Source: Acetobacter oryzifermentans (GTDB taxonomy: Bacteria; Pseudomonadota; Alphaproteobacteria; Acetobacterales; Acetobacteraceae). From it: a stretch of 64,000 nucleotides of DNA. A model generated the notes under the pieces. The model saw nothing but the letters and a program-made list of their open reading frames with translations, was not told where the DNA came from and did no database searches. The stretch is taken from NCBI RefSeq assembly GCF_001628715.1, contig NZ_CP011120.1, positions 868,001-932,000 of the forward strand, in the 5' to 3' direction. Position numbers and translations under genes: made by a program. Positions 20,244-29,682 of this stretch are shown piece by piece. How positions within the stretch are numbered: the stretch's first letter is position 1; every line of letters begins with the position of its first letter.

Positions 20244-20281
20244 CCCCGGTGCCATTGCCAAAAATTAAAATGGCGCCGGGG
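20244..20281 (+). other. Stem-loop between sucA and sucB
   Basis: A 13-bp stem with one G-T mismatch (arms around CCCGGTGCCATT and AATGGCGCCGGG) lies 26 bases before the sucB start. No T-run follows, so it is not a classic terminator. It may stabilise or process the polycistronic message. Confidence 0.45.
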
Positions 20282-20306
20282 ATTTGAAGAAAAGATGGGG
20301 AACAGG

Positions 20307-20466
20307 ATGTCTGTCGAGATCAAGGTGCCGACACTGGGTGAAAGCGTAACCACAGCAACCGTGGCCAAGTGGCTGAAGCAGCCGGGCGAAGCGGTGCAGG
20401 CAGATGAACCGATTGTTGAGCTGGAAACAGATAAGGTGAGCGTAGAAGTTTCTGCGCCGCAGGCTG
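20307..20466 (+). repeat. Lipoyl-domain coding repeat, copy 1 (sucB)
   Basis: The first 53 or so codons of sucB closely match the first 53 codons of lpd at 21629-21788. Shared stretches include CTGGAAACAGATAA and the peptide [10 protein letters not shown]. The similarity is at both protein and DNA level and points to domain duplication within the cluster. Confidence 0.75.
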
Positions 20467-21548
20467 GTATTCTGGGCCCGCAGGCTGCCAAGGAAGATCA
20501 GGAAGTAGAAGTGGGCGCACTGCTAACCACTCTGGAACCCGGTAAGGCCGGTGCGGCACCAGCAGCCAAAGCCGCTGCCCCGGAAAAGAAAGCAGAACCC
20601 GTAGCTGCGGCTGCTCCGGCAAAAGCCGCAGCGCCAGCTCCTAAGGCCGCCGCACCTGCGCCAGCAGTAGATGCCGGTGCCGCTCTGCCAGCAGCCCGCA
20701 AGATGATGGCTGAAAACGGCCTGAGCGCACAGCAGCTTGCAGGCACAGGCCTTGGTGGCCGTATTACCAAGGGTGATGTGTTGGGCTTTTTGGCTAACCC
20801 ACAGGCTGCAACACCAGCCGCTGCCCCCAAGCCGCCGCGTAATGATGACCCGCGTGAAGAACGCGTGAAAATGACACGCCTGCGCCGCACCATTGCCCGC
20901 CGCCTGAAGGAAGCACAAAACACGGCGGCCATGCTGACAACGTTTAATGAAATCGACATGTCCGGCGCTATGGCGCTGCGTGCCGAATATCAGGACTCGT
21001 TTGTTAAAAAGCACGGTGTCAAGTTGGGCTATATGTCCATCTTCTCCCGCGCTGTTGTGGCAGCCCTGAAAGAATTCCCGGCCATTAACGCAGAAATCGA
21101 CGGTGATGACGTTATCTACCGTGATTTCGTAAACCTCGGCATCGCCGTGGGTGGGCCAAATGGGCTGGTGGTGCCGGTTATCCGTGATGCCGACAAAATG
21201 GGCTATGCCGAAATTGAAAAAACCATTGCAGGTTTTGGCAAGGCAGCGCGTGAAGGCACGCTTAAGCTGGATCAGCTTTCTGGCGGCACCTTCTCCATCA
21301 CCAATGGCGGTATTTACGGCTCTTTGCTGTCCACCCCCATCCTGAATGCACCGCAGTCTGGTATTCTGGGCATGCACTCCATTCAGGAACGCCCGGTGGC
21401 AGTGAACGGGCAGGTGGTGATCCGCCCGATGATGTATATTGCCCTTTCTTATGATCACCGCATTGTAGATGGCAAGGAAGCGGTTAGCTTCCTTGTGCGG
21501 GTGAAGCAGAACGTAGAAGACCCGCGCCGCCTTCTGATTGAAGTTTGA
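20307..21548 (+). CDS. sucB: 2-oxoglutarate dehydrogenase E2, dihydrolipoyl succinyltransferase
   Basis: E2 core enzyme that transfers the succinyl group from lipoate to CoA. The lipoyl domain (1-77) carries the lipoylated lysine in ETDKVSVEV, followed by an Ala/Pro linker (about 80-125). The E1/E3-binding domain is next ([15 protein letters not shown]) and then the catalytic acyltransferase domain (about 190-413) with [10 protein letters not shown] chose ATG at 20307 ([13 protein letters not shown], 413 residues); an ATG four codons upstream at 20295 is possible. Its lipoyl domain is nearly duplicated in the E3 gene immediately downstream. Confidence 0.96.
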   Translation: MSVEIKVPTLGESVTTATVAKWLKQPGEAVQADEPIVELETDKVSVEVSAPQAGILGPQAAKEDQEVEVGALLTTLEPGKAGAAPAAKAAAPEKKAEPVAAAAPAKAAAPAPKAAAPAPAVDAGAALPAARKMMAENGLSAQQLAGTGLGGRITKGDVLGFLANPQAATPAAAPKPPRNDDPREERVKMTRLRRTIARRLKEAQNTAAMLTTFNEIDMSGAMALRAEYQDSFVKKHGVKLGYMSIFSRAVVAALKEFPAINAEIDGDDVIYRDFVNLGIAVGGPNGLVVPVIRDADKMGYAEIEKTIAGFGKAAREGTLKLDQLSGGTFSITNGGIYGSLLSTPILNAPQSGILGMHSIQERPVAVNGQVVIRPMMYIALSYDHRIVDGKEAVSFLVRVKQNVEDPRRLLIEV

Positions 21549-21628
21549 TAGCGCGGTTGCCGAAGGGGTGGATGTGCACCTCTTCGGCCAATTTTTCTGC
21601 ATATCCCTACGTGAGCGAGACGAGACCC

Positions 21629-21788
21629 ATGCCGATTGAAATTAAAGTTCCCACACTTGGAGAAAGCGTTACGACCGCCACGGTGGGGAAGTGGCTGAAG
21701 CAGCCGGGTGAAGCTGTAAAAGTAGATGAGCCCGTTGTTGAGCTGGAAACAGATAAAGTAAGCGTAGAAGTGCCTGCTCCTGCATCCG
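21629..21788 (+). repeat. Lipoyl-domain coding repeat, copy 2 (lpd)
   Basis: This is the second copy of the lipoyl-domain coding segment, aligned over about 53 codons with the sucB start at 20307-20466. It keeps the lipoylation lysine, so the domain is probably functional. Confidence 0.75.
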
Positions 21789-23356
21789 GTCGGCTTGAAA
21801 ATCATGCCGTTAAAGAAGGTGATGAAGTAGAAGTGGGCGCTGTGCTGGCTACGCTGGAAGCCGGTGCTGCTGGTTCTGCGCCCGCCGCAAAAGCTGCCGC
21901 TCCTGCTGCCAAGGCAGAAGAAGCTAAGCCCGCTGCCGCAACGGCCCCGGCAGCACAGGCTCCGGCAGAAACAGATTACGATGTAGTGGTTATTGGTGCT
22001 GGCCCCGGTGGGTATGTGTGCGCCATTCGCGCTGCACAGCTTGGCTTTAAGGTTGCATGTGTTGAACAGCGCGCAACGCTTGGCGGCACCTGCCTGAACG
22101 TGGGCTGTATTCCTTCCAAGGCGCTGCTTCAGTCTTCCGAAAACTACCATGCCGCCGGGCATGATTTTGCCGCTCATGGTGTGGTGATTGATAGCGTAAA
22201 GCTGGATCTGGCCCGCATGCAGGCCCGTAAGGCAGATATTGTTGGCGCCAACGTGAAGGGCGTTGAATATCTGTTCAAGAAGAATGGCATCACCTGGCTG
22301 AAAGGCCACGGCAAGGTGGAAGGCACAGGCCGCCTTAGCGTGGATGGCAAGCCCGTTACCGCCAAGCACATTGTTATTGCCAGCGGCAGCAACAGTGCAA
22401 ATCTACCGGGCATTGAGATAGATGAAAAAGTTATTGTCACCTCCACGGGTGCGCTGGAGCTTTCCGAAGTGCCCAAGCGCCTTGTCGTGATTGGTGGCGG
22501 CGTGATCGGTCTGGAACTTGGCAGTGTATGGGGCCGTTTGGGTGCCGATGTAACTGTTGTTGAATTCCTTGATCGTCTGGTGCCAGGCACGGATAATGAG
22601 GTGGCCTCCCAGTTCCAGAAGCTGCTGGTGAAGCAGGGCTTCAAAATGAAGCTGGGCCATAAGGTGACCAAAGCTGAAAAAACCAAAAAAGGCGTGGTGC
22701 TGACGGTTGAACCTTCAGCCGGTGGTGCCGCCGAAACGCTTGAGGCCGATGTAGTTCTGGTTGCTGTGGGCCGCACCGCTGCCAGCAAAAACATGGGTCT
22801 GGAAGAAGCCGGTATTGCGCTGGATAAGCGTGGCCGTGTTGAGGTGGATGCACATTACGCTACCAGCGTGCCGGGCATTTACGCCATTGGTGACGTTATT
22901 GCAGGCCCCATGTTGGCCCATAAGGCAGAAGAAGAAGGCGTAGCTTTGGCAGAACTGCTGGCTGGTCAGGCTGGGCACGTCAATTACGATGCCATTCCGG
23001 GTGTGATTTACACATGGCCGGAAGTTGCCTCCGTTGGCTTTACGGAAGAGCAGCTTAAAGAAAAGGGCGTGGCTTACAAAACCGGCAAGTTCCCCTTCAT
23101 GGCCAATGGCCGTGCCCGCGCTTTGGGCATGACGGATGGCTTTGTAAAGGTGCTGGCAGATAAGCAGACAGACCGCGTTCTGGGTGTGCATATTATTGGC
23201 CCATGTGCTGGTGAACTGATTGCCGAAGCCACAATGGCCATTGAATTTGGGGCCTCTGCCGAAGATATCGGCCGCGTGTGCCACGCACATCCAACCCTGA
23301 GTGAAGCCGTGAAGGAAGCCGCGTTGGGCGCTGACAACCGCGCGATCAACATCTGA
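21629..23356 (+). CDS. lpd: Dihydrolipoamide dehydrogenase (E3) with N-terminal lipoyl domain
   Basis: Flavoprotein that reoxidises dihydrolipoate with NAD+. A complete lipoyl domain (1-78, lysine in ETDKVSVEV) and an Ala/Pro linker precede the usual E3 chain. Landmarks are the FAD motif [14 protein letters not shown], the redox disulfide in [16 protein letters not shown], the NAD motif [12 protein letters not shown], and the C-terminal HAHPTLSE with the catalytic His. The start is ATG at 21629 ([13 protein letters not shown], 575 residues), where conservation with sucB begins; plain E3 is about 465-475 residues. It closes the 2-oxoglutarate dehydrogenase cluster and could also serve other lipoamide complexes. 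Confidence 0.95.
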   Translation: MPIEIKVPTLGESVTTATVGKWLKQPGEAVKVDEPVVELETDKVSVEVPAPASGRLENHAVKEGDEVEVGAVLATLEAGAAGSAPAAKAAAPAAKAEEAKPAAATAPAAQAPAETDYDVVVIGAGPGGYVCAIRAAQLGFKVACVEQRATLGGTCLNVGCIPSKALLQSSENYHAAGHDFAAHGVVIDSVKLDLARMQARKADIVGANVKGVEYLFKKNGITWLKGHGKVEGTGRLSVDGKPVTAKHIVIASGSNSANLPGIEIDEKVIVTSTGALELSEVPKRLVVIGGGVIGLELGSVWGRLGADVTVVEFLDRLVPGTDNEVASQFQKLLVKQGFKMKLGHKVTKAEKTKKGVVLTVEPSAGGAAETLEADVVLVAVGRTAASKNMGLEEAGIALDKRGRVEVDAHYATSVPGIYAIGDVIAGPMLAHKAEEEGVALAELLAGQAGHVNYDAIPGVIYTWPEVASVGFTEEQLKEKGVAYKTGKFPFMANGRARALGMTDGFVKVLADKQTDRVLGVHIIGPCAGELIAEATMAIEFGASAEDIGRVCHAHPTLSEAVKEAALGADNRAINI

Positions 23357-23421
23357 AAGTTTCCTTCTGGTTGAAAGTGGTGTCATACTCTCTTCCATTC
23401 AGAAGATGGGAGAGAGGTGGC

Positions 23422-24456
23422 ATGTTTGTGCCAAGGCATCCAACTGTATGGGCAATGGCTGGTAGCCTGCTTTTGGCACCGGGCGGGTTTGCTGCGGCCC
23501 AAACGCCTGCGCCAGATGCGGCCTCTCAAACCGAAGAATCCCGGCCAGAAAAACCACCCATACAGGGTGATGGCGCACAAACACCTGTAACCACGCAGGC
23601 AGCCCCGGATGGGCATGTGCCTTATACTCCACCACCGGAAGAAGCCGCGCAGCTTCCCCCAATGCCTGTGGTGGATGATGATGAAGCCCGTAAGGAAGCA
23701 GATAGCCTTACGCGGGATTTCCGGCACGAAGTGCCCGTAGCCCTTAAAGTTTCAACCGCACGTAAAACCGCATGGATTGCATTGGCACGCCAGCAGTTGG
23801 AACAGGCCGGGTACACTATTGATCGGCCACAGGTTTTGGTGGTGGTGGATCGTAACCCGTCTGTGCAGCGTCTGTGTCTGATTCTGGCTTTGCCGAATGA
23901 TCCAGACTGGCAGGTTATTGGCAGCACCAAGGTTTCTACCGGCACAACGGGGCGTAAGTATTATTACATCACGCCAACAGGGGTGTTTACCAACACGGCA
24001 GATCGGCTGGGTTACCGTGCGCTGGGCACCAAAAATGAAAATGGTATTCGTGGCAACGGTATCAAAGGCATGCGGGTATGGGATTTTGGCTGGCAGTGGG
24101 CTGAAAAAGGCTGGCTGCCCAGCCGAGAAAAAGGCCAGATCCGGTTGGAAATGCACGCAACCGATCCCGTTTATCTGGAGCAACGGCTAGGCCATACGGC
24201 ATCTGAGGGCTGTATTCGTATTCCGGCATCGTTAAACGTGTTTATTGATAAGCACGGCCTGATAGATGCGGAATATGAGCAATGGGCTGCCGTGGATATT
24301 CGCTTTAGAGCCCTATTGCGGCCAGACAGAAAGCCCACCGCCATTTCGGGTTTAGCCGTGGTGGTGGTGGATTCGGCAGATTATCACCCGGATTCTGATA
24401 AAACCGCAGCACTTAAAGAAAATACAGGCCCATCCAAATTAGCTGCGCGTGGATAA
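23422..24456 (+). CDS. L,D-transpeptidase (YkuD domain)
   Basis: Periplasmic enzyme class that crosslinks peptidoglycan (3-3 links) or attaches lipoproteins. An N-terminal signal peptide (about 1-27, ending FAAAQ) is followed by a Pro/Glu-rich linker. The YkuD domain contains RLEMHATDP and the catalytic HTASEGCIRIP, with His258 and Cys264 as likely active residues. I chose ATG at 23422 because GGGAGAGAGG lies just upstream; the in-frame start at 23371 is a TTG. It follows lpd by 65 bases and may be read from the same transcript or its own promoter. A terminator follows at 24531. Confidence 0.87.
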   Translation: MFVPRHPTVWAMAGSLLLAPGGFAAAQTPAPDAASQTEESRPEKPPIQGDGAQTPVTTQAAPDGHVPYTPPPEEAAQLPPMPVVDDDEARKEADSLTRDFRHEVPVALKVSTARKTAWIALARQQLEQAGYTIDRPQVLVVVDRNPSVQRLCLILALPNDPDWQVIGSTKVSTGTTGRKYYYITPTGVFTNTADRLGYRALGTKNENGIRGNGIKGMRVWDFGWQWAEKGWLPSREKGQIRLEMHATDPVYLEQRLGHTASEGCIRIPASLNVFIDKHGLIDAEYEQWAAVDIRFRALLRPDRKPTAISGLAVVVVDSADYHPDSDKTAALKENTGPSKLAARG

Positions 24457-24530
24457 ATGTAGGCCGGGGCCGGGTGTTACGGTTTGGGGCTAAAACCAAA
24501 TGTGCCTGTGTCTGCTTGATGCCTTAATAA

Positions 24531-24569
24531 AAAAGGCGTGCCGCCCGTAAGCAGCACGCCTTTTATTTT
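24531..24569. terminator. Bidirectional rho-independent terminator
   Basis: AAAAGGCGTGC and GCACGCCTTTT form an 11-bp stem with a 12-base loop, flanked by A-runs on the left and T-runs on the right. It lies between the convergent L,D-transpeptidase and DUF3597 genes and can serve both. Confidence 0.85.
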
Positions 24570-24600
24570 AACCGGTAAAACTGGTTTTTCTTACCAGATA

Positions 24601-24996
24601 TTACAGGCCAGCAGGTACTTTACCGCCGTTTTCGGCCAGTTTCTGGCGCACTTCTTTAATCAGCCAAACGTTCATGGTGGCGCTATCGTTTGTGTCACCC
24701 GTATAGCCCAGTTCGCCAGCCAGCTTTTTGCGGGCATCCAAGGAGCTGTCGAGGCCCAGAAGCTTCAGCAGATCCACAATGGATTCCTGCCAGTTCAGGT
24801 TCTGGTCATTTTTTGCAGCCATATCGGCCAGCACGGCATCAACATTTACCGGCGTGCCAGCAGGCGGAATGGTGCCCGGAGCGGCAGCGGCAGCAGCAGA
24901 AGGCTGTGCGCCAGCATTGGCGGGGGATGTGGTGTCTGGCGTGGCAGCCTTGGCATGATGGAAAATGGCGGAGAGAATGGAGCCAAAAATGCTCAT
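24601..24996 (-). CDS. DUF3597 family protein
   Basis: The 131-residue product begins MSIFGSILSAIF, typical for DUF3597, then has an Ala/Pro linker (about 25-50). The conserved C-terminal domain contains VDVDAVL-like NVDAVLADMA, NWQESIVDLLKLLGLDSSLDARKKLA and GDTNDSATMN. The C-terminal fold resembles LysM/peptidoglycan-associated small domains in some annotations, but the function is unknown. ATG at 24996 has AAAGGA nine bases upstream; an upstream in-frame start at 25038 is less likely. Confidence 0.8.
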   Translation of the reverse strand: MSIFGSILSAIFHHAKAATPDTTSPANAGAQPSAAAAAAPGTIPPAGTPVNVDAVLADMAAKNDQNLNWQESIVDLLKLLGLDSSLDARKKLAGELGYTGDTNDSATMNVWLIKEVRQKLAENGGKVPAGL

Positions 24997-25204
24997 GTTC
25001 AGAAATCCTTTCGCAAGAGCCAGCATGACTTTGTACAATACAATGAAGCAGAATGCTTAAAGGCAAGCCATGCAACTGCCCCTAAGCATACAGCAGCATT
25101 GCTTGTTGCATAGAGCGCTTAATGCTTTCTGAATATTAAGTTTTTTTACAAGAGATGGCCAGAAAAAGGCAGCCTGTCCCGTAAAGGCAAAGCAGGCAGA
25201 ACAT

Positions 25205-25247
25205 AAAAAAGGGGTATGGGCCAACTGGCGGCCCATACCCCTTTTGT
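25205..25247. terminator. Rho-independent terminator of ahcY
   Basis: A perfect 16-bp stem (AAAAGGGGTATGGGCC and its complement) with a 7-base loop ends 20 bases after the ahcY stop. On the minus strand it is followed by a T-run, so it terminates ahcY. Confidence 0.9.
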
Positions 25248-25265
25248 GTCTCTGATTTGAAAAAA

Positions 25266-26555
25266 TCAGTAGCGGTAGTCTTGGTGCTTGAACGGGCCGT
25301 TTACATGCACGCCAATATATTCGGCCTGCTCTTTGTTCAGCTTGCTCAGATGTGCGCCAACCTTGGCCAGATGCAGGGCCGCAACCTTTTCATCCAGCTT
25401 TTTAGGCAGGGTGTACACTTTGGCTTCGTATTTACCTTCCGGCGCTGTCCACAGTTCAATCTGGGCCAGTGTCTGGTTGGTGAAGGAAGCAGACATCACA
25501 AAGGAAGGGTGGCCTGTGGCATTGCCAAGGTTCACCAAACGGCCTTCGGACAGAACAATCAGGCGCTTGCCATCGGGGAACACAACTTCGTCCACCTGCG
25601 GCTTGATGTTGTCCCACGTAAAGTTACGCAGCGCGTTAATCTGAATTTCAGAATCAAAGTGGCCGATGTTGCACACAATGGCGCGGTTTTTCATGGCGCG
25701 CATGTGGTCAAGCGTAATAACGTCCACATTGCCGGTGGCGGTTACAAAGATATCACCACGGGGGGCACCTTCTTCCATCGTCACCACTTCGTAGCCTTCC
25801 ATGGCGGCCTGAAGGGCGCAGATGGGGTCTACTTCCGTAACCAGAACGCGGCAGCCTGCATTGCGCAGGGAGGCAGCAGAACCTTTACCCACATCACCAT
25901 AACCGGCAACAACGGCAACCTTGCCAGCCATCATGACATCTGTGCCACGGCGGATTGCGTCCACCAGGCTTTCACGGCAGCCATACAGGTTATCGAATTT
26001 GGATTTGGTAACGCTGTCGTTCACGTTAATGGCCGGAACCTTCAGCGTGCCTTTTTTCTGCATTTCCCACAGGCGGTGCACACCTGTTGTGGTTTCTTCA
26101 GAAAGGCCTTTCACGTTGGCCAGCAGTTCGGGGTATTTGTCGTGCATCAGCACGGTCAGATCACCGCCGTCATCCAGAATCATGTTCGGGGTCCAGCCAT
26201 CGGGGCCCTTCACTGTCTGTTCAATGCACCACCAGAATTCTTCTTCCGACAGGCCTTTCCATGCAAATACGGGAACGCCCGCAGCAGCAATGGCAGCCGC
26301 AGCATGATCCTGCGTAGAGAAGATGTTGCAAGATGACCAACGCACCGTGGCGCCAAGGGCCACCAGTGTTTCAATCAGCACGGCGGTCTGGATGGTCATG
26401 TGCAGGCAGCCAGCAATGCGTGCGCCTTTCAGCGGCTTGCTTTGGCCGTATTCCTCGCGCAGGGCCATCAGGCCGGGCATTTCGCCTTCGGCAATGGAAA
26501 TTTCCTTGCGGCCCCACTCAGCGAGAGAGAGATCCTTAACCTTGTAATCGCTCAT
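25266..26555 (-). CDS. ahcY: Adenosylhomocysteinase
   Basis: S-adenosylhomocysteine hydrolase cleaves the by-product of methylation to adenosine and homocysteine using tightly bound NAD. The NAD-binding motif [12 protein letters not shown] and the catalytic region around [16 protein letters not shown] are present, and the C-terminus ends HQDYRY as usual (Lys-Tyr-Arg-Tyr variant). At 429 residues it is full length. The leader (26556-26736) is shared with the divergent plsC; I inspected it for SAH or SAM riboswitch signatures and saw none. An AGGA ribosome binding site lies about six bases upstream. Confidence 0.97.
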   Translation of the reverse strand: MSDYKVKDLSLAEWGRKEISIAEGEMPGLMALREEYGQSKPLKGARIAGCLHMTIQTAVLIETLVALGATVRWSSCNIFSTQDHAAAAIAAAGVPVFAWKGLSEEEFWWCIEQTVKGPDGWTPNMILDDGGDLTVLMHDKYPELLANVKGLSEETTTGVHRLWEMQKKGTLKVPAINVNDSVTKSKFDNLYGCRESLVDAIRRGTDVMMAGKVAVVAGYGDVGKGSAASLRNAGCRVLVTEVDPICALQAAMEGYEVVTMEEGAPRGDIFVTATGNVDVITLDHMRAMKNRAIVCNIGHFDSEIQINALRNFTWDNIKPQVDEVVFPDGKRLIVLSEGRLVNLGNATGHPSFVMSASFTNQTLAQIELWTAPEGKYEAKVYTLPKKLDEKVAALHLAKVGAHLSKLNKEQAEYIGVHVNGPFKHQDYRY

Positions 26556-26736
26556 ATTATCCTGTCTTCCTGTGCAGATCGGGCTTTTCTATACAGCGTG
26601 GGGCAGGTGGATGCCAGCCGAAACAGGCATGGCAGATGCAGCACCTGTATGCTTGCCGCTTGCATATGGGCTTTTTTTCTGGTGTCCAGATGCAACATGT
26701 CATGAATGATCTTTGAGGCTGCGCTGGGTTTTTTGA

Positions 26737-27447
26737 ATGTCTGTGTTTCGTTCCGTTCTGTTTAACGTTCTGGCTTTTCTGCTTACGCTGCTTATGGGGG
26801 TGGGGGCTTTTCCCATTCGTTGGTTTGCGCATAGGCTGGCGCTGCCTTATGCAAAATTGTGGTCTCGGCTGGTTTTGGCGCTGTTTCGCAGTATTTGCGG
26901 CGTAAAGGTGGAAATCACGGGGCTGGAGCATCTGCCCACCCATGGCCCGGCACTTATTGCATCCCAACATCAATCCGCTTTTGATACGTTGGTATGGATG
27001 CTGCTGCTGCCCCGCCCCTGTTATGTGATGAAGGGTGAGCTGCGGCGTATTCCGCTGCTTGGCCCCATGCTGGTTTTAACGGGCATGATGCCTATTGAGC
27101 GTGCGGCAGGGGCTAAGGCCATGCGCATGCTGTTGCAGGAAACAGATAAAGCCCTGAAGGCAGACCGGCAGATTATTATTTTTCCTGAGGGCACACGCAC
27201 GGCGCCGGGTGAGCACGTAGCACTTAAACCGGGCATTGCCGCCATGGCTAACCACGCCAAGCTGCCTGTTATTCCGGTTGCCACCAACTCTGGCCTGTTC
27301 TGGGGGCGCAATGCGTTTTTCAAACGCTCTGGCGTTTTGCATATTGCTATTGGCCCAGCCGTAGGCCCCGCCAAGCGCGCAGCCTTGCTGGCGGATATTG
27401 AAGCAGGTTGGCGCGAACAGGAAAAAACATTTCAGCCCTTAGCCTGA
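26737..27447 (+). CDS. plsC: 1-acyl-sn-glycerol-3-phosphate acyltransferase
   Basis: PlsC acylates lysophosphatidic acid to phosphatidic acid at the inner membrane. An N-terminal hydrophobic helix (about 5-27) is followed by the acyltransferase motifs HQSAFD (motif I, HX4D) and FPEGTR (motif III). The 236-residue length is normal. The gene is divergent from ahcY. With plsY at 8897 and pssA/psd at 37-38.6 kb, the window holds much of the phospholipid pathway, although not in one operon. Confidence 0.93.
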   Translation: MSVFRSVLFNVLAFLLTLLMGVGAFPIRWFAHRLALPYAKLWSRLVLALFRSICGVKVEITGLEHLPTHGPALIASQHQSAFDTLVWMLLLPRPCYVMKGELRRIPLLGPMLVLTGMMPIERAAGAKAMRMLLQETDKALKADRQIIIFPEGTRTAPGEHVALKPGIAAMANHAKLPVIPVATNSGLFWGRNAFFKRSGVLHIAIGPAVGPAKRAALLADIEAGWREQEKTFQPLA

Positions 27448-27786
27448 TGGCGGGGGATAAAATCCCCAAAGCATGTGGATAACTTTGTGGAATTTACCTT
27501 GCGCATGTGTGCGGTAGCATCAGTAATCGGGGTGGTTTTTCTGTAAATATCTGTAAAATGCGAAATGAATACTTTGTAAATTTTTTGTGAATGACAGGTC
27601 TGTCTTATTTTTGTCTTTCATATTCAGGGATTTTTTTGAAAAGATTTTCCCGCGTAAAAAGCAGCATCAGGTTTTCCCCTACAAACTGTTTTGAATATGA
27701 CAGAATAACGGCGAAGCGCCTTTGCCTGTGGATAAAAGCCGAGACTCTGTAGAAAACCGCCATGAATGTTCAGAAAAAGGGTGTGA
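27448..27786. other. AT-rich intergenic region with two perfect DnaA boxes
   Basis: This 339-base gap is visibly more AT-rich than its surroundings (for example 27560-27660). It contains TGTGGATAA at 27474-27482 and again at 27727-27735, each the exact complement of the consensus DnaA box TTATCCACA, in the same orientation. A short hairpin GGGGAT-AAA-ATCCCC lies at 27453-27467, just after plsC. No tRNA or small ORF was recognised. It could be a replication origin, a DnaA titration or control site, or the promoter of the DUF2125 gene. Confidence 0.5.
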
Positions 27787-28869
27787 ATGAAAAAAGCGCT
27801 TCTTAGTTTTGCTGTAGGGGCTGGTGGCTGCTTTCTGGTTTTAAGTGGCTATTGGTGGGCAAGCGCGCAGTATCTGCAAAAGCAGGCAGACACCATGCCC
27901 TTAGGGTGCCAGATGCATTACACATCCCGCGTGGTAAATGGGTGGCCGTGGTATGCGCAATTGGATACGCAAAATATGCGTATGGTCTGCACGCCATTAT
28001 TGGCGGCGCGGTCCTCTGCTTTTCAGATCATTTACGCTGCTACCCGCGTTACAGCGAATACAGCTTTCTGGCGTCCTTTTTTCGTACACGTGCGGCTGGT
28101 TAGTCCGATGGTAATGGAAACGCTCCATAATGCGCAGGAAGGGGAGGAAACTCCCGTTGTGTTGCGGATGGAGGGAGACCCTATAGAACTGGATCTTCCG
28201 TTAAGCAGAAGGGCGGCGGGCCATACCGTTTTTCAAACACCTTTCTTGCATGTGCTGTTCCCTGCCGGTGCCAGCCATATGGGTGATATGGTGCTGCAAA
28301 ATGTGCGGGGCAAAGCCTTTTGGAACATGCAGGCCACGCAGGAACAAAGCACCGCCTCCATTTTTGTTAAGGCCCAGCGTTGGGGCATAACGGGTTGGCA
28401 AACGGTGCTGGAGGATGTGCAGGCTGCTGTTGCCATACCGGGGCCAACAACAAATGTGCGCGAAAGTATTTTTCCATCCAATGGTGCCGCCGCATGGCCA
28501 GATGTATTGGTGCAACGCTTTACAGCCCGCTGGCGTGATCTGAACCTGAAAATGACAGGGCAGGTGCGCGGCGGAGAGCTTTTACACCCCACGGGAGATT
28601 TTTGGCTGAGCGTTGCAAACTGGCAGCCCTTTTTAGAGAACTTGCGGCGTGAAGGCACACTTTCTGCGCAGGAAGCCGCAGGCATGGCCACTATGCTTGC
28701 GCGTGTTACGCGGGAACAACCCGATAACCTGCAAATGCCGTTAATGTTGCGTAACGGCACCATGCAGTTGGGAACGCTGCCGGTTTCTGCCCTGCAACCT
28801 GTTTTTCAGGCAGCACGCCATGCAGCGCAAGAAACCGGAGCACAAGTAGGGCGTGCGCGCGCAAACTGA
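27787..28869 (+). CDS. DUF2125 family protein, membrane-anchored
   Basis: The 360-residue product starts with a Lys pair and a membrane helix (about 5-28), leaving the rest periplasmic. The segment VVNGWPWYAQLD matches the conserved 'GWP/GFP' motif of alphaproteobacterial DUF2125 proteins, and the beta-rich pattern throughout fits that family. Function is unknown; related proteins (YdgA-like) are thought to face the periplasm. It follows the DnaA-box gap and is convergent with gloB with a 5-base gap. Confidence 0.65.
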   Translation: MKKALLSFAVGAGGCFLVLSGYWWASAQYLQKQADTMPLGCQMHYTSRVVNGWPWYAQLDTQNMRMVCTPLLAARSSAFQIIYAATRVTANTAFWRPFFVHVRLVSPMVMETLHNAQEGEETPVVLRMEGDPIELDLPLSRRAAGHTVFQTPFLHVLFPAGASHMGDMVLQNVRGKAFWNMQATQEQSTASIFVKAQRWGITGWQTVLEDVQAAVAIPGPTTNVRESIFPSNGAAAWPDVLVQRFTARWRDLNLKMTGQVRGGELLHPTGDFWLSVANWQPFLENLRREGTLSAQEAAGMATMLARVTREQPDNLQMPLMLRNGTMQLGTLPVSALQPVFQAARHAAQETGAQVGRARAN

Positions 28870-28874
28870 AGGGT

Positions 28875-29600
28875 TTAAAACGTATCTTTTTCGCGGCGTA
28901 GTTGAGCAAAGGTTTGCACGTTTTTTGCGCGTAAAAAAGGGTTGGTGGCGCGTTCCATCCCCAATGTGGAGGGTACGGTGGGTTTGTTTTCGGCCCGCAG
29001 GCGGCGCACCTCCGCTACACGTTCCTTTAACGCAGCATTCTGTGGTTCTGCATGTAAGGCAAAGGCGCTGTTGCTCTGCGTATATTCGTGCCCGCAATAA
29101 ACACGCGTTGCATCGGGCAGGGCATCCAGCTTGTGCAGGCTCTCAAACATCTGTGCAGCGGTGCCTTCAAATAGTCGGCCACACCCAAGGCTGAACAGCG
29201 TATCCCCACAAAACAGGGAAGGTGGGTTGGGGAAGTAAAAGCAAATATGGCCCAGCGTATGGCCCGGCACAGCAATAACAGTGCCGGTACAGGCCCCTAC
29301 GGCAAGGCTGTCTTGATCGTGCAAAGCAATATCCAGCGGCGGCATGCGCTGTTGCTCGGCCGCGGGGCCAGCTACGCGGGCATGATAGCGCTGGCGAAGT
29401 GCTTCCGTGCCGCCGGTGTGATCATGATGGTGATGCGTGAGCAAGATCAGATCCAGCCGCCCACCTTCTTTTTCAATAAAGTTCACAATGGGCGCGGCTT
29501 CTCCGGGGTCTATCACTGCGGTTGTGCCTGTTTCCGTATCACGTAAAAACCACGCGTAATTGTCGGACAGAACAGGAATGGCCTGAACATCAAGAGGCAT
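28875..29600 (-). CDS. gloB: Hydroxyacylglutathione hydrolase (glyoxalase II)
   Basis: Metallo-beta-lactamase-fold enzyme that hydrolyses S-lactoylglutathione in methylglyoxal detoxification. The metal motif THHHHDH lies at residues 55-61, and the C-terminal HAGH-like YCGHEYTQSN region is present. I chose ATG at 29600 (MPLDVQAIPVLSDNYAW, 241 residues), eight bases after AGGAG; the upstream extension to 29696 would overlap the divergent methyltransferase gene. The pair gloB/methyltransferase is a common alphaproteobacterial arrangement. Confidence 0.94.
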   Translation of the reverse strand: MPLDVQAIPVLSDNYAWFLRDTETGTTAVIDPGEAAPIVNFIEKEGGRLDLILLTHHHHDHTGGTEALRQRYHARVAGPAAEQQRMPPLDIALHDQDSLAVGACTGTVIAVPGHTLGHICFYFPNPPSLFCGDTLFSLGCGRLFEGTAAQMFESLHKLDALPDATRVYCGHEYTQSNSAFALHAEPQNAALKERVAEVRRLRAENKPTVPSTLGMERATNPFLRAKNVQTFAQLRREKDTF

Positions 29601-29682
29601 GGGGAAAGCTCCTGCTGTGGAAATTTGAAAATAGGGAAGGCAAATCATGACGGGGTCACAAACCGTATGATAGACATGCAGA

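Noticed and set aside
25257..26336. 359-codon open frame antisense to ahcY
   Set aside because: Shadow of a very well conserved gene; low-complexity product with no domain.
26556..26736. SAH or SAM riboswitch upstream of ahcY
   Set aside because: The minus-strand leader was read for the conserved SAH and SAM-II core motifs; none was found.
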